Shown piece after piece: positions 10,341-19,045 of a DNA stretch of 64,000 bases; the stretch's first letter is position 1, and every line of letters begins with the position of its first letter. Origin of the DNA: Kluyveromyces lactis (Eukaryota; Ascomycota; Saccharomycetes; Saccharomycetales; Saccharomycetaceae); assembly GCF_000002515.2 (NCBI RefSeq), contig NC_006038.1, positions 186,001 to 250,000 on the forward strand, read 5' to 3'. The translations under genes were made by a program, and so were the position numbers. The notes under the pieces were generated by a model, which saw nothing but the letters and a program-made list of their open reading frames with translations, ran no database searches and was not told the origin of the DNA.

Positions 10341-11741
10341 ATGGACAATAACAGAGTTGCACCAGAGATTCCTGGTCTAAGACAACCCGGACAAATTACT
10401 AATGATATTCGAATGTTGATGTGTAAGCTACTCAATTCAGCGAAACCCGCTAATACCTTTCCGGGCTCTCAACCTGTTTCTTTCCATCTGGCTGATATTG
10501 AGGAGAAGTTACTTGCGCAAGACTATTACGTATGTGAAAAGACAGATGGATTGCGTGCGTTAATGTTGATAATGGTGAATCCAGTTACAAAAGAGCAAGG
10601 GTGTTTTATGATTGACCGTGAAAACAACTACTATATGGTCAATGGATTTAGATTTCCATGTTTGCCCCGTGCCAATAAAAAAGAACTCCTAGAGACTTTG
10701 CAGGACGGTACGTTAATTGATGGTGAACTTGTCATGCAAACTAATCCAGTGACCAAGTTGAAGGAACTGAGGTACTTGATGTTCGACTGCCTTGCGGTAA
10801 ATGGTCGTTCGTTAGTTCAATCGCCTACAAGTTCCCGTTTGGCTCATCTTGGCAAAGAGTTTTTCAAACCTTATTACGATTTAAGATCGTATTTTCCAGA
10901 TAGATGTTCCACTTTCCCATTCAAAATTTCAATGAAACATATGAATTTCAGTTATGATTTGGCAAAAGTTGCAAAGACCTTGGATTCACTTCCACACGTA
11001 TCTGATGGTCTAATTTTCACTCCAGTACAAGCGGCATATCATATTGGTGGTAAAGATAGCTACCTTTTGAAATGGAAACCAGAAGTAGAAAATACTGTGG
11101 ATTTCAAACTGATCATTGAACCTCCTGTAGTAGAAGACAAATCTTTACCTAAAAGCGATAAAAACAGGTTTTACTACAATTACGATGTTAAGCCACTTTT
11201 CCATTTGTACGTTTGGCAAGGTGGTAATGACGTGAACAATAGAATACAGGACTTCGAACAACCCTTTACTAAGAGTGATTTGGAGCTTTTGGAGAGAACC
11301 TATAGAAAATTTGCAGAAATAGAAATCGACGACAAACAATGGAATGAGCTCAAGGCCATGGAGGAGCCATTGAACGGAAGAATTGTAGAATGTTCCAAAG
11401 ATCAGGAATCAGGTGCATGGAAACTACTTAGGTTCAGAGACGATAAACTCAATGGTAATCACGTATCAGTCGTTCAAAAAGTCTTGGAAAGTATCGGTGA
11501 TTCTGTTTCATTGGATGATCTAGAACAAGTGGTAGATGAAATGAGATCTCGCTGGAAAGAACGTGAACAAGGACTGAAAAATGCACAAAAACAATTCAAC
11601 CATCAGGCTTCTGCGAGATCGTCGCTGTCGCAGCAACATTCAACCGAACCAGAGCAGTCGCAAGATCAACCAAAATATGTAGACGATGACGATGATAATT
11701 GGTCTGATGACGAGCCAGACACAAAAAGACAGAAGATTTAA
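10341..11741 (+). CDS. CEG1: Ceg1, mRNA capping enzyme guanylyltransferase
   Basis: The 466-residue protein belongs to the nucleotidyltransferase superfamily of capping enzymes and DNA ligases. The active-site motif I is EKTDGLR with the GMP-accepting lysine at residue 67. Later signatures are visible: IDGELV (motif III), LMFDCLAVNG (IIIa), SDGLIFTP (motif IV), LLKWKPE (motif V) and a C-terminal OB fold with WKLLRFRDDK. The tail is acidic, DDDDDNWSDDEPDTKRQ. It transfers GMP to the 5' diphosphate end of nascent RNA, bound to the RNA triphosphatase Cet1 and to the Ser5-phosphorylated Pol II tail. It is divergent from SNT2 and convergent with RSM23, the same order as in S. cerevisiae chromosome VII. 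Confidence 0.97.
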   Translation: MDNNRVAPEIPGLRQPGQITNDIRMLMCKLLNSAKPANTFPGSQPVSFHLADIEEKLLAQDYYVCEKTDGLRALMLIMVNPVTKEQGCFMIDRENNYYMVNGFRFPCLPRANKKELLETLQDGTLIDGELVMQTNPVTKLKELRYLMFDCLAVNGRSLVQSPTSSRLAHLGKEFFKPYYDLRSYFPDRCSTFPFKISMKHMNFSYDLAKVAKTLDSLPHVSDGLIFTPVQAAYHIGGKDSYLLKWKPEVENTVDFKLIIEPPVVEDKSLPKSDKNRFYYNYDVKPLFHLYVWQGGNDVNNRIQDFEQPFTKSDLELLERTYRKFAEIEIDDKQWNELKAMEEPLNGRIVECSKDQESGAWKLLRFRDDKLNGNHVSVVQKVLESIGDSVSLDDLEQVVDEMRSRWKEREQGLKNAQKQFNHQASARSSLSQQHSTEPEQSQDQPKYVDDDDDNWSDDEPDTKRQKI

Positions 11742-11849
11742 GAATCTTGCGTCAAGTTAAAAGCATAACATATACACGAGCATATGTGCTCATATTATAT
11801 TTCTTTCCTGTATTTACATGGGTTTTTTTGTAATATATAATATGTACAA

Positions 11850-13157
11850 TTAGAATGGATATAGTGTAATACTCTTGAGCAATTCCCTTGGATTACCATT
11901 ACCACTTAAGAAGTACTTTTCTTCGGTAAGCTGTTCGAAGGTTTTGTTCTGTAAATCTTTGTCAAGTACGATACCCGCCTTTTGGTAGAACTCCATCAAT
12001 TTGGCAACTTCATCTTTATTAAGTTTGGTAACTTCGAACTCCTGTACTTTACCCTTTAGTAACTTTTCGGCCAAAATTTGTTCATAGTGGTATCTGGTCA
12101 AATATGGATCGTGAGGAAGCTTTTGCAAACCAATTGATAACGTTCTATTGGTTCTATCCAAACCCGAAGTAGCCAAAACAACACAGCTGTCCTTAGCAGC
12201 GAATTGCAAATCGCCAGAGACTAAATCAAAAATAGATTGACCAACCTGGAATTTTAAAATATGAATATTTTTGTTGCTTGTGTCTTTATATGCTGTGAAT
12301 GGTGTAGTCAAAAGATGGGAGAAGTTATCAACAGTGAAATAGACCGGATGATCAGTTTGGTTAGTTAATTCTTTAATGAATGCATCGAAAACGGCTCCAC
12401 GGTGACGAGATGGTGCCTTGACACTTAGTAAATCGTATAACGTGGATTTACCTGCAGATAAATTCACATTTCTCTTCACAGATAGGTCTTTACCCCCAGA
12501 GTGAACTAATTTATAGTCTTTGGAGAGTTTAATGGATTGCAATAATTCTTTTTTGTTGGATTTGACAAATTTGGTTAATAAGTTCTTGATGTACATTGGT
12601 TGAATGTATCTGTCTTCATCCAAGAAGAAGTCATTTCTACCATTTGTAAGAAGTTCGGAGTTGGAAACAGTTAACACAAGTCCCTTGTTTTCTAGTGCGT
12701 GAGCATGTAGCTGGGCCAGTAGAGTAGACTTACCCACACCTGGTTCACCTGTTAGAACAAGCTTTTTGTTTTCTGACTTCCGTAAGGCTTCGTACAATTT
12801 TCTAGTGGTGGAATCTCTAACTAGTGATATTGGACGTGTGAACAATTCATTGAATTGATTTTGCTTGAATGAACCCAGACGATACAAGAATTGTAATTGC
12901 TGCTCTGAGAAAGAATGGACATCTGCGGCACTGATGTTATTAGGATTAAACATGGGCAGATCGACAAAAGTTGCATTTTTATGTAAATTAGCCGTTGCAA
13001 CAGCTGGTTGCCATCTCTTATACATGGAACCAGGAGTAATTCTTTTGGCTGCTGCCTTAGTTCCTGATTGAGCCTTAGCGAACCCTTGGGCTTTCTTCTT
13101 AGCTGCAGCCTCTACTGCAGCACTGCAGGAGAACTGTCTGGTATGTATTCTCAACAT
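11850..13157 (-). CDS. RSM23: Rsm23, mitochondrial small ribosomal subunit protein mS29 (DAP3)
   Basis: The 435-residue protein is of the DAP3 family, about the length of yeast Rsm23 (450). The first 40 residues are rich in Arg, Lys, Ala and Ser with almost no acids, as in a mitochondrial targeting sequence. A P-loop GEPGVGKST lies at residues 137-145, fitting the GTP-binding fold of mS29. The rest matches the family (PVYFTVDNFSHLL, the Walker B-like strand; NPRELLKSI near the end). It is part of the mitochondrial 37S subunit head at the intersubunit bridge. It lies tail to tail with CEG1, with only about 108 bases between stops. Confidence 0.93.
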   Translation of the reverse strand: MLRIHTRQFSCSAAVEAAAKKKAQGFAKAQSGTKAAAKRITPGSMYKRWQPAVATANLHKNATFVDLPMFNPNNISAADVHSFSEQQLQFLYRLGSFKQNQFNELFTRPISLVRDSTTRKLYEALRKSENKKLVLTGEPGVGKSTLLAQLHAHALENKGLVLTVSNSELLTNGRNDFFLDEDRYIQPMYIKNLLTKFVKSNKKELLQSIKLSKDYKLVHSGGKDLSVKRNVNLSAGKSTLYDLLSVKAPSRHRGAVFDAFIKELTNQTDHPVYFTVDNFSHLLTTPFTAYKDTSNKNIHILKFQVGQSIFDLVSGDLQFAAKDSCVVLATSGLDRTNRTLSIGLQKLPHDPYLTRYHYEQILAEKLLKGKVQEFEVTKLNKDEVAKLMEFYQKAGIVLDKDLQNKTFEQLTEEKYFLSGNGNPRELLKSITLYPF

Positions 13158-13513
13158 GATCGAAATATATCTTACGGGTCCGGATATCTCTAAAAAGAAG
13201 TGAAATCCGTCTCACTAATATAGCTTCTTTTTTACTAAATCACACTTCTGTAATTATTCTTAAAACCAACACAAATTGACTTATTAAAGTGGATTATTTC
13301 ACGTAGTTCTGTTATTCTTTATCTATGTCACTTGAAGTCTGCCTGCTACTGAAGTAGTTCAAATTTCGAAAATTTTTCAGATATTGAAATCATTAAAGCT
13401 TAAGAGAAAATAAAATATACGTGTCACGTGAAAACACTAAGAACTATGGAAGTATATCTATTAAAGGGAAGAACGAAACACGCAATGCTATAAATGGTGT
13501 CGGACAGAAGATC
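13158..13513. other. RSM23 promoter and PUS1 3' flank
   Basis: This 356-base gap lies upstream of RSM23 and downstream of PUS1, both on the minus strand. It contains one TCACGTGA element near the PUS1 end (listed separately). No ORF or RNA gene is seen. Confidence 0.4.
13424..13431. promoter_or_regulatory. Cbf1-type E-box TCACGTGA
   Basis: A perfect palindromic CACGTG with flanking T and A matches the Cbf1 (CDEI) consensus. It lies about 267 bases upstream of RSM23. Cbf1 is known to serve many mitochondrial and sulfur genes in hemiascomycetes. Binding is inferred from the motif only. Confidence 0.45.
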
Positions 13514-15175
13514 TTAATCCTGTAGTTGGATACCTCTTGCTGTGAGGAAATCAAAGATTGGCCTTTGTGGTTTTTTGCCCTTTTCGTCGGATGGAGTAGG
13601 ATCTGATGGAGCCTTTTGTTCCAAATCTTCGGTAACAAGTTCCACTGCTTGAGAGGGTTGCTGTAGTTCTTGCCCCTTCAGCTGCTGTTGTTCTTGGCTA
13701 ATATTATATGAAGGGTTGAAGGTGTCGATGTACGAAAAAAAGGCGTTGAAGACGTTTTCATTGACTTCTTCAAGGTAAATTTTATCGTAGATATGTTTCA
13801 TCTTGAACGTATCCATTTCGCTTTGATATTTACTGAAGTCAATCGGATCATATCCGAATTCTTGTAATCTAGTGTTGTAACCATCATAAACCGGGGCTTC
13901 CAATAATAAACCTAAAGCAGGGGCTTTTGGAATATTGATTTTTTCTTGACCGTATGCCTGCCTAATTCTTTCCAATGGACTGAAACATCTTGTGATCAAA
14001 GTTGCCATAGATATCATCTTACGAATTTGATGTAACATAAACGATTGACCGTGGATTTTGATCGATACCCATTCCGTCTTAGCTTCACCAATAACAAACG
14101 GTTCTGAGACTGTGATTTGCTTCATGAATCTCTTGGCGCTCGGATCGTTGAAATCTTTCCCCAAGGTGAAATTATGGAAGTTAAAAGTACCCTCGTATTG
14201 TTTTAATGCACTTCTGAATCTATCTAAACGTTCTTTTGAAATTCTGTAGGCTCTCTTGTGTTCTGCTTCGAGTTTCTTGAATGCTTTGCTCTTTTGATAA
14301 GTTTCATTGTTTTCATCAAAAGAATCTTTCGGCATGACAAAAGCTGCAATCTCTTCCAATTCCTCCTTGGTAAACTTAGATTCAGCCTCAGTAGAGAATG
14401 CTTCCCAGAATTGTGCACTTTCTACATCATCTTGGATAACATTCGGTATTTCCTTCTTGCTAGCTTCAATCTCGTTGTATAAATAAGTAGACGGTTTTGG
14501 GCCAATCAGTGAATAAGTTGGTAACAGATACTCGTACCATCTAGAGCTACACATTTTCCGACAGTCGAATGCCTTGTTGACACGGGAAATGTCCCAAACT
14601 CTAATCTGATCCGGCAATTCGTTGTTGATTTTTTCTTTGACTTCGGGATCTTCGATGATTAACTTTAATGAAATCACATTCCCACCTGCATGAACACCTT
14701 TATCGGTTCTTGCCGCACGTTGAAACCCGTTTTTCTTCAAATCTGTCGAATTTGCCTTGGATATCGCACCAGCTCTAACAAAGGCTTCAAACAGTTCCTT
14801 TTCAATGGTGTCGTTCGGTGGATTGTATTGCATTCCATGATATCCAGTACCGCAGTACCCAATCATGACTGCTACTTTCCTCTTGGGTAGACGAACTTCT
14901 TGGGGAATTGGATTTCCATCAGCATCCACAGCTAAAGCCACTGACTCGTCCTTATCCTTGGATCGAGTCTCTTTCTTTTCGTTGGAAAGGTCTGTGACAA
15001 CAGCGGTTGGCCCATTATCAGTGTCGTTTGGTTTCTGACGCTTTTCAGAATTCTCACCATCCTCATAGTCAGCTTTCCGTGATCTGGTCTGCTTGTAGAT
15101 GGCGCCTCTCTTGTAAGTATCTTCACCAGGTTGATCATCATCATAAACCGGTCTCAAATTTTGTTCTTCGCTCAT
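13514..15175 (-). CDS. PUS1: Pus1, tRNA and U2 snRNA pseudouridine synthase
   Basis: The 553-residue protein is of the TruA family, close to yeast Pus1 (544). The catalytic motif RAARTDKGVHAGG contains the active-site Asp at about residue 158, and the fold start is seen as KVAVMIGYCGTGYHGMQYNP. KIHGQSFMLHQIRKMI and the LLLEAPVYDG strand are also typical. The first 90 residues are charged, with KxxK clusters that may serve nuclear import. It converts uridines at positions 26-28, 34, 36, 65 and 67 of tRNAs and U44 of U2 snRNA in S. cerevisiae, in the nucleus. It faces NIP7 across a divergent promoter carrying PAC elements. S. cerevisiae has a second copy, PUS2; this gene probably represents both. 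Confidence 0.95.
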   Translation of the reverse strand: MSEEQNLRPVYDDDQPGEDTYKRGAIYKQTRSRKADYEDGENSEKRQKPNDTDNGPTAVVTDLSNEKKETRSKDKDESVALAVDADGNPIPQEVRLPKRKVAVMIGYCGTGYHGMQYNPPNDTIEKELFEAFVRAGAISKANSTDLKKNGFQRAARTDKGVHAGGNVISLKLIIEDPEVKEKINNELPDQIRVWDISRVNKAFDCRKMCSSRWYEYLLPTYSLIGPKPSTYLYNEIEASKKEIPNVIQDDVESAQFWEAFSTEAESKFTKEELEEIAAFVMPKDSFDENNETYQKSKAFKKLEAEHKRAYRISKERLDRFRSALKQYEGTFNFHNFTLGKDFNDPSAKRFMKQITVSEPFVIGEAKTEWVSIKIHGQSFMLHQIRKMISMATLITRCFSPLERIRQAYGQEKINIPKAPALGLLLEAPVYDGYNTRLQEFGYDPIDFSKYQSEMDTFKMKHIYDKIYLEEVNENVFNAFFSYIDTFNPSYNISQEQQQLKGQELQQPSQAVELVTEDLEQKAPSDPTPSDEKGKKPQRPIFDFLTARGIQLQD

Positions 15176-15306
15176 AACACCCGCTTCTAGTTTTCCCTAT
15201 TGAAGCACCTCTGCAGATAGATAAGTGGTAGGTCTGATTGAGCCTTAAGAAGAATAGAAAAGCCCAATTTAGCATTCAACGTTCAACCTTGAGACTTTCA
15301 ATCAGA

Positions 15307-15314
15307 GCGATGAG
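15307..15314 (+). promoter_or_regulatory. PAC element GCGATGAG
   Basis: An exact copy of the polymerase A and C box lies 132 bases upstream of the PUS1 start. PAC is bound by Dot6/Tod6 in S. cerevisiae and marks ribosome and RNA-modification genes. Confidence 0.6.
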
Positions 15315-15555
15315 CTGTTGATAAAAGTTTAAACTTTCCAAGATTTGTATGAAGAATCATATTTTTTCAGCAAAGAGGTCAGCGATGATCTAAGAAAATC
15401 ATGAATACAGGAATAACATATTTCTTTAGCTCATTTTATCCATTTGGATACTCATTATGTGCGTTAACCTCTATCTGGAGCCCAGTGTATCGATTGTAAA
15501 AGGTTTGAGCACCTGTATACTGCGTTTACGAAGGTTATTAGATATATTTCTCAGT

Positions 15556-15565
15556 ATCACGTGAT
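15556..15565. promoter_or_regulatory. Cbf1-type E-box ATCACGTGAT
   Basis: A perfect 10-base palindrome with the CACGTG core lies 187 bases before NIP7. It matches the centromere CDEI sequence, but no A+T-rich CDEII or CDEIII follows, so a promoter role is more likely. Confidence 0.5.
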
Positions 15566-15636
15566 TTGTTTGTTTCTTTTTCCTGGTATCTTGAAGGGCA
15601 GCATCAAATTTTCTTTTCATCATTATTAGACTGAAG

Positions 15637-15676
15637 CTCATCGCATAAAAGATGATGCTATACCTGAAGCGATGAG
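15637..15676. promoter_or_regulatory. Inverted pair of PAC elements before NIP7
   Basis: CTCATCGC at 15637-15644 and GCGATGAG at 15669-15676 are exact PAC sites in opposite orientation, 24 bases apart. The nearer one ends 75 bases before the NIP7 start, the usual distance for ribosome-biogenesis genes. Confidence 0.65.
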
Positions 15677-15751
15677 TACTCTACGAAATAGTATTCGAAG
15701 CTGTTGTATTGAATTCAAAGCCGGTCAGAATCAGGTATCGAAATAATAGCA

Positions 15752-16297
15752 ATGAGACAATTGACAGAGGAAGAGACGAAAGTAATCTTCGAGAAGCTAG
15801 CAGGGTACATTGGAAGGAATATAGTGTACTTGGTGGATAATAAAGATCAACCTCATGTTTTCCGACTACAGAAGGATAGAGTGTACTATGTCCCAGAGCA
15901 CATTGCCAATTTAGCTACTTCAGTTGCTAGACCGAACCTGATGTCATTGGGTCTCTGCATGGGGAAGTTTACCAAGACTGGGAAATTTAGATTGCATATC
16001 ACATCTTTGTCAGTACTTGCGCAATACGCTAAGTACAAAGTGTGGATCAAACCTAATGGTGAGATGCCATTCCTATACGGTAACCACGTTTTGAAGGCAC
16101 ACGTTGGTAAGATGTCCGATGATATTCCAGAGCATGCAGGTGTAATCGTATTTTCGATGCATGATGTGCCATTAGGATTCGGTGTGAGTGCTAAGAGCAC
16201 TTCTGAGTCCAGAGATCTTCAACCAACCAGTATTGTCGCATTCAGACAAGCAGATATTGGTGAGTACTTGAGAGATGAAGATACATTGTTTACTTAG
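15752..16297 (+). CDS. NIP7: Nip7, 60S ribosome biogenesis factor with PUA domain
   Basis: The 181-residue product has exactly the length of yeast Nip7. It opens with MRQLTEEETKVIFEKLAGYIG, the conserved N-terminal alpha/beta domain, and ends in a PUA RNA-binding domain (about 95-170) with WIKPNGEMPFLYGNHVLKAH and VFSMHDVPLGFG. Nip7 works in nucleolus and nucleus with Nop8 and Rrp43 in pre-27S rRNA processing and export of the large subunit. Two PAC elements directly upstream agree with this role. It converges with SRP72. Confidence 0.97.
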   Translation: MRQLTEEETKVIFEKLAGYIGRNIVYLVDNKDQPHVFRLQKDRVYYVPEHIANLATSVARPNLMSLGLCMGKFTKTGKFRLHITSLSVLAQYAKYKVWIKPNGEMPFLYGNHVLKAHVGKMSDDIPEHAGVIVFSMHDVPLGFGVSAKSTSESRDLQPTSIVAFRQADIGEYLRDEDTLFT

Positions 16298-16600
16298 GCG
16301 AATACTCCAAAGTACATTTTCACTTACTTGTTACATATATAGAACTTATTACTCATTTCACTTTCTGGATAGAACAAAACCTTCCCCTGGTGCAACTGCA
16401 ATTCAGCGATGTTCCCACCTCAAAAAAAAGTTGTTATTTATCAACGATATTGTATATTATGATATATTACGGAACAAATAATACTCACATCTTCATCAAA
16501 GACTGTCTAAATTAAAATCAAAGACGACTGATATTTGATATCGCAGGAAAAACTACATTAATTAAAAGTAAAATGAATGTACATATGTTGTTAGTTCCCT
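16298..16600. other. Convergent NIP7-SRP72 3' region
   Basis: This 303-base gap lies between two stop codons. It is A+T rich, with TATATAGAAC and GTATATTATGATATATTAC stretches that could serve as 3'-end signals for either gene. Nothing else is seen. Confidence 0.4.
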
Positions 16601-18517
16601 CTAATGCTTACGCGAGTTTTTAGATTTAGCATTTGACGTTTTTTTACCTGCTGGCTTCTTCACGGCTTTCTTAGTGATATCTAATTTGGCTTCTGAAGCC
16701 TTAGATGCTTTAAAACCTTGAGTGTTCTTCCCAGAAATGTTCTTTTTGCTAACCCTATAAGTTGATCTCTCCTTTAACGGTAACCATCTTTCAGGATCCA
16801 ACTTCTTAGACTCGTCAAAGTTCTTTGGTAGTTTCTTGTTTTTGTGCACTCTTCTTTTCTTCTTTGGAGTTGATTTGATCACCGACGATTTACTCTTACC
16901 ATTCTCGAATACTGAAATTCCTGCATTAAGGAGGGAGTCAACATTAACATCGACGATAACTCCGTTGATATCATTAGCATCGACATAGTCACCAAGGTCG
17001 CTGGCGTCTGCTTTCGCGATGTATTTTGCAGAAGCAGAATTGTTATCTTTGGCAGCGAGTGCTCTGAAAATTCGCTCAGCCTTTTGAGTTTGGCCTTGTT
17101 CTAAAAATTTGAAAGCGATGAACTCCCAGAAAGAAACATCTTCTTCAAGAACCTGCTCTGAATATAATCTTAATAGCTTCGATAAATGCTTTGAAGTTGA
17201 AGAAGACCTGTTAGTAGCATCGTATAAGTTTAGCAAAACATAGGAAAGAATACGTTTATATTTAGATAATTCTTCCATAGGGAAATGATTCCAAACTTTT
17301 TCAGCTACAACCAAAGCTTTATCCAGATTTCCTGCTTTAACTAGTACTTGCACACACACCAATGTTTGAATCAAAAGTTTCTGTTCGTTTTTTATTTCTG
17401 CCTTGGCAGACCTATCTAGTTTCTTGCATAGAGCATCAGCTTGGTTTTCATAGGGTTCATATAAAACGTTACCCACATTTTCAGTGTAGAACTTGTTGGC
17501 AATTGAATGGACACTTGTTTTATTTTTACCAGCTTTGTTGTTACTGAACACTTTCAAAAGTTCAATGTTGCTAGAGATAATTTGTGCTTGTTGGAATGAA
17601 AATTGCGAGTGTTTTCCTGTTAGGGTTGGTGTGTCAAGTTCACGTAATAATAAAGGCAAATTATCCTTAAACTTTGAGATACTCACGTAGGATTTCAAAT
17701 TGGCCTTGGCAAGTACAGTATTCAAGTCATTTTGATCGGCGGAATTTTCGACTATTTCTTTGAGGAGTGATTTAGCCTCTTCTTTGTGACCAAGCACCTG
17801 GTGTATATATGAAATTTGTAATTTAATTGCTCTTAAATCTTCGACCGCTGCATCATCTTCTTGTGCTAAGTTGAATGCTCTTTCTGCATACTCTAGTGCA
17901 GCTTCATGGTTCCTGATTGAACACAATTGACATGCTTTGTTAAACGAGATATCGTATGTATCGAATTCCTTATCAAGAGTAACATTTCCAACCAATTCAG
18001 GAATTTCTGAAAGAGCAGCTTCTTTATTGCATGCCAATTCTGCAGTATTATCGAGCTCATGTGGAATGGCTAGCAATTTCTGGTATACTTCATACGCCTT
18101 CTTAGGTTTCTTTTTTTTTAACAAGTTTTGAGCGTATATGTGCAAAAGCTGTCTTTGGGAATCTGTTAGAGTTTCAAGACTCATCAATTCATCTCCAATA
18201 AGGGATACGTCCGAATCAGATGCAAATTTCTTTTCCTTACCCACCTTATAACAAGCATATTGTTCGTAAGCTGAAAAACTATTGGGCTTTGCGGTCGCAC
18301 TAGGGGAAAAAAGAACAGGTATCTTACGGTGAGCTTTTATAATCGCAGAGTATTGCTCAGAATCTAGAAGTTCGTTGAGAATAGCTCTACTTGTCTCCTC
18401 TTCACCGAGAGTCTTCGAGAGAGTATCGTACTTTGTCTGTATGGCATCAATGTGCACTTTTTCATCCTTTACATTAAGCTTCGTAAGCAAAGAAACCAAA
18501 TCCTTAGCGTTCGACAT
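16601..18517 (-). CDS. SRP72: Srp72, signal recognition particle subunit
   Basis: The 638-residue protein is nearly the same length as yeast Srp72 (640). Residues about 10-470 are helical TPR-like repeats (AYEVYQKLLAIP, AALEYAERAFNLAQED, KALVVAEKVWNHFP) that form the scaffold contacting Srp68. The C-terminal 100 residues are strongly basic and hold the SRP72 RNA-binding signature (KKKRRVHKNKKLPKNFD, then LDPERWLPLKERSTYR). The subunit is part of the SRP S domain with 7S-like scR1 RNA and directs ribosomes to the ER membrane. It is tail to tail with NIP7 and head to head with MRH4. Confidence 0.96.
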   Translation of the reverse strand: MSNAKDLVSLLTKLNVKDEKVHIDAIQTKYDTLSKTLGEEETSRAILNELLDSEQYSAIIKAHRKIPVLFSPSATAKPNSFSAYEQYACYKVGKEKKFASDSDVSLIGDELMSLETLTDSQRQLLHIYAQNLLKKKKPKKAYEVYQKLLAIPHELDNTAELACNKEAALSEIPELVGNVTLDKEFDTYDISFNKACQLCSIRNHEAALEYAERAFNLAQEDDAAVEDLRAIKLQISYIHQVLGHKEEAKSLLKEIVENSADQNDLNTVLAKANLKSYVSISKFKDNLPLLLRELDTPTLTGKHSQFSFQQAQIISSNIELLKVFSNNKAGKNKTSVHSIANKFYTENVGNVLYEPYENQADALCKKLDRSAKAEIKNEQKLLIQTLVCVQVLVKAGNLDKALVVAEKVWNHFPMEELSKYKRILSYVLLNLYDATNRSSSTSKHLSKLLRLYSEQVLEEDVSFWEFIAFKFLEQGQTQKAERIFRALAAKDNNSASAKYIAKADASDLGDYVDANDINGVIVDVNVDSLLNAGISVFENGKSKSSVIKSTPKKKRRVHKNKKLPKNFDESKKLDPERWLPLKERSTYRVSKKNISGKNTQGFKASKASEAKLDITKKAVKKPAGKKTSNAKSKNSRKH

Positions 18518-19045
18518 TACTTTTTTCAGTAGAGCTTATTTCCTTCGGAAATTCCTCAATTACGATAGCAATGAGTCGATGGATCTCTATCGTGAGACAA
18601 CTATTCGTTGGTCCCTATGAAGTGAATTTCGATAATCCATTTTTTTCTTCAACTTTTTTTCATTGTTGCAATGTTAAAAGAATGAAAAAAATGGCAAAGA
18701 TCTGGATGAGCATATGTGAAATAAAAGATGTGATGACTAAATAAGGGATTTAACCTCAATGTAGTTCTCTTTTTTCAACTATGCTAGCATATTTGGCTAC
18801 AATTGTTTCTGCAGGTCTTAATGATAATGTTGAAATGTTTTTTCACAAAGTAGAACTCTGTTTAACTATGATTAATTTCCCTTTTGTACCAATTTTTCCT
18901 CAGACAATTCCGCATATTTTCTTTATTGTACATGTAAAAAGTCTTGCATTCATAGAAATGTAATATTTAATCGAGCGATGAGATGAGATGAGATGCGGTT
19001 AGAGACCATAAGGCCGACTCTTTAAGCAGTAACTAAACGTTGAGC
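18518..19045. promoter_or_regulatory. Divergent SRP72-MRH4 promoter
   Basis: This 528-base gap contains T and A tracts near SRP72 and a PAC element extended by GATGA repeats 64 bases before MRH4. A 60-codon ATG-initiated stretch at 18781-18963 is A+T-driven and not considered a gene. Confidence 0.45.
18975..18982 (+). promoter_or_regulatory. PAC element GCGATGAG before MRH4
   Basis: An exact PAC element is followed at once by three tandem ATGAG repeats and then ATGCGG. It ends 63 bases before the MRH4 start. Confidence 0.55.

Larger units (their letters stand above)
15176..15751. promoter_or_regulatory. Divergent PUS1-NIP7 promoter
   Basis: This 576-base gap carries three PAC elements (one near PUS1 and an inverted pair near NIP7) and a perfect ATCACGTGAT box. 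The arrangement fits joint control of two RNA-processing genes with the ribosome-biogenesis regulon. No RNA gene is seen. Confidence 0.55.

Noticed and set aside
15556-15565. CDEI-like ATCACGTGAT as a possible point centromere (also at 24551, 30642 and 13424)
   Set aside because: None is followed at about 80-170 bases by an A+T-only CDEII and a CCGAA-type CDEIII; they fit Cbf1 promoter sites better.
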